Assembly (NCBI RefSeq): GCF_001029435.1
Contig: NZ_LDOV01000052.1
Span: 1 to 53,172, forward strand
Reading direction: 5' to 3'
Source: Photobacterium aphoticum
GTDB taxonomy: Bacteria > Pseudomonadota > Gammaproteobacteria > Enterobacterales > Vibrionaceae
Length of the DNA stretch: 53,172 nt
The position numbers were made by a program, and so were the translations under genes. The notes beneath the pieces are model-generated. The model had not been told where the DNA came from. It searched no databases and saw nothing but the letters and a program-made list of their open reading frames with translations. Shown piece after piece: positions 52,621-53,172 of this stretch. The number at the start of each line of letters is the position of its first letter. Within the stretch, counting starts at the first letter, position 1.

Positions 52621-52706
52621 GCCCGGGTGGCGAAATCGGTAGACGCAGCGGATTCAAAATCCGCCGGTGAATAACCGTGTCGGTTCAAGTCCGACCCCGG
52701 GCACCA
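52621..52706 (+). tRNA. tRNA-Leu (anticodon CAA), copy 1
   Basis: An 86-base class II tRNA with encoded CCA. Acceptor GCCCGGG pairs with CCCGGGC. The anticodon loop TTCAAAA gives CAA, reading UUG. The long variable arm (CGGT-GAATA-ACCG) marks leucine. It is the leuX type; E. coli leuX lies in the same chromosomal neighbourhood beyond lptG. Confidence 0.95.
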
Positions 52707-52718
52707 TATTTAAATGAT

Positions 52719-52749
52719 AAAGCCTCGACGAAAGTCGGGGCTTTGTTGT
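52719..52749 (+). terminator. Terminator of tRNA-Leu copy 1
   Basis: AAAGCCTCGAC-GAAA-GTCGGGGCTTT, 11 pairs with one G-T, then GTTGT. The T tail is short but the hairpin is repeated after copy 2. Confidence 0.75.
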
Positions 52750-52946
52750 ATCTGGCGGTCAGAATTTGTCAGCGCCGAGATCTGTAGTATCAGCCTCTGA
52801 TATAGAGCAAGCCAACAAGGCATGCTGGCCTTTGTCGATGTGTTCACGAAGGTGTTCACGGATGCGCTCGTGAAACGTCAGGAATATGTGTTTGCTGGCT
52901 TTTTGTTCAGTTGACGCGTTTTTTCAGATTTTCGCCAAAATAGTAT
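52750..52946. other. Spacer between tRNA-Leu copies
   Basis: About 200 bases without a supported gene. Only the terminator flank (TTGTTGTATCTGG) and the promoter -10 region are shared with the other tRNA unit; the middle is unlike the first tRNA's upstream region. GTGTTCACGAAGGTGTTCACGGA is a small direct repeat near 52838-52861. Confidence 0.45.
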
Positions 52947-52974
52947 TTGTATATCAAATCAATATACGTATAAT
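52947..52974 (+). promoter_or_regulatory. Promoter of the second tRNA-Leu
   Basis: TTGTAT (-35), 16-base spacer and perfect TATAAT (-10), followed by TTGGC(T)GCAT, nearly identical to the sequence after the first promoter's -10. Confidence 0.78.
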
Positions 52975-52985
52975 TGGCTGCATAT

Positions 52986-53071
52986 GCCCGGGTGGCGAAA
53001 TTGGTAGACGCAGCGGATTCAAAATCCGCCGGTGAATAACTGTGCCGGTTCAAGTCCGGCCCCGGGCACCA
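52986..53071 (+). tRNA. tRNA-Leu (anticodon CAA), copy 2
   Basis: An 86-base near-duplicate of copy 1 with the same CAA anticodon and CCA end. Differences are one D-loop base, one variable-arm base (C to T, leaving a G-U pair) and a T-stem pair changed from T-A to C-G on both sides, so the fold is preserved. Confidence 0.95.
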
Positions 53072-53083
53072 ATTTCAAACGAT

Positions 53084-53114
53084 AAAGCCTCAACGAAAGT
53101 TGGGGCTTTGTTGT
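53084..53114 (+). terminator. Terminator of tRNA-Leu copy 2
   Basis: AAAGCCTCAAC-GAAA-GTTGGGGCTTT. Compared with the copy 1 terminator, a G-C pair has become A-T with both sides changed. Confidence 0.75.
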
Positions 53115-53172
53115 ATCTGGGGTTTGTCAACGCCACCACTACCTGTCATTGTTTTCTGCTTTTCTGCTTTTC

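Noticed and set aside
1..53172. Prophage, insertion sequence, CRISPR or toxin-antitoxin system
   Set aside because: No transposase, integrase, phage structural gene, regularly spaced repeat or recognisable toxin-antitoxin pair was seen; the tRNA loci show no att duplication inside the window.

Overview
The window is chromosomal core DNA of a gammaproteobacterium, most likely a member of the Vibrionaceae. Gene order follows two Escherichia coli map blocks almost gene for gene. Several additions would fit a marine or halophilic vibrio (gspAB, a PiT/TIGR00153 pair, an ion channel, a type 1 idi). The genus (Salinivibrio, Grimontia or Photobacterium-like) is a guess that sequence reading alone cannot settle. 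Base composition is balanced and nearly all space is coding. I see no prophage, insertion sequence, CRISPR array or plasmid function.

Block 1 (about 1-33 kb). It starts with a repeat-rich noncoding stretch and tRNA-Ile2(CAU). The macromolecular synthesis operon rpsU-yqeY-dnaG-rpoD follows on the minus strand, then tsaD, plsY, folB-folK, uppP and cca. Next come gspA-gspB (type II secretion assembly), ygiM, the phosphate transporter pair (TIGR00153 protein-pit), ygiF, a voltage-gated-type ion channel, glnE, hldE and tolC. The block ends with the tightly packed nudF-yqiB-cpdA-yqiA run, parE, parC and plsC. This is the E. coli 66-69 min order with gspAB, pit/TIGR00153 and the channel added.

Junction and block 2 (about 33-53 kb). 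idi sits at the seam. The second block matches E. coli 96-97 min: ridA, a putative trypsin-like lipoprotein, pyrI-pyrB with a pyrL-type leader peptide and attenuator, argF with an ArgR-like box, rraB, and a MarR-GNAT fusion at the yjgM position. Then come yjgN (DUF898), an M48 metallopeptidase, an orphan membrane protein, a duplicated DUF2061 protein behind a near-consensus Fur box, valS-holC-pepA, divergent lptF-lptG, an RDD-family protein, two small orphan genes, and two tRNA-Leu(CAA) genes, each with its own promoter and terminator.

How the genes work together: replication and transcription initiation (dnaG, rpoD, parE, parC), translation (rpsU, valS, tRNAs, tsaD), envelope biogenesis (uppP, hldE, plsY, plsC, lptFG, tolC, gspAB), folate, pyrimidine and arginine synthesis (pyrBI and argF both use carbamoyl phosphate), and nitrogen control (glnE). 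No obviously new multi-gene system is present. The least explained parts are the MarR-GNAT fusion, the iron-box DUF2061 gene, the yjgN-M48-orphan cluster, the serine-protease lipoprotein and the two small genes next to the tRNA-Leu pair.
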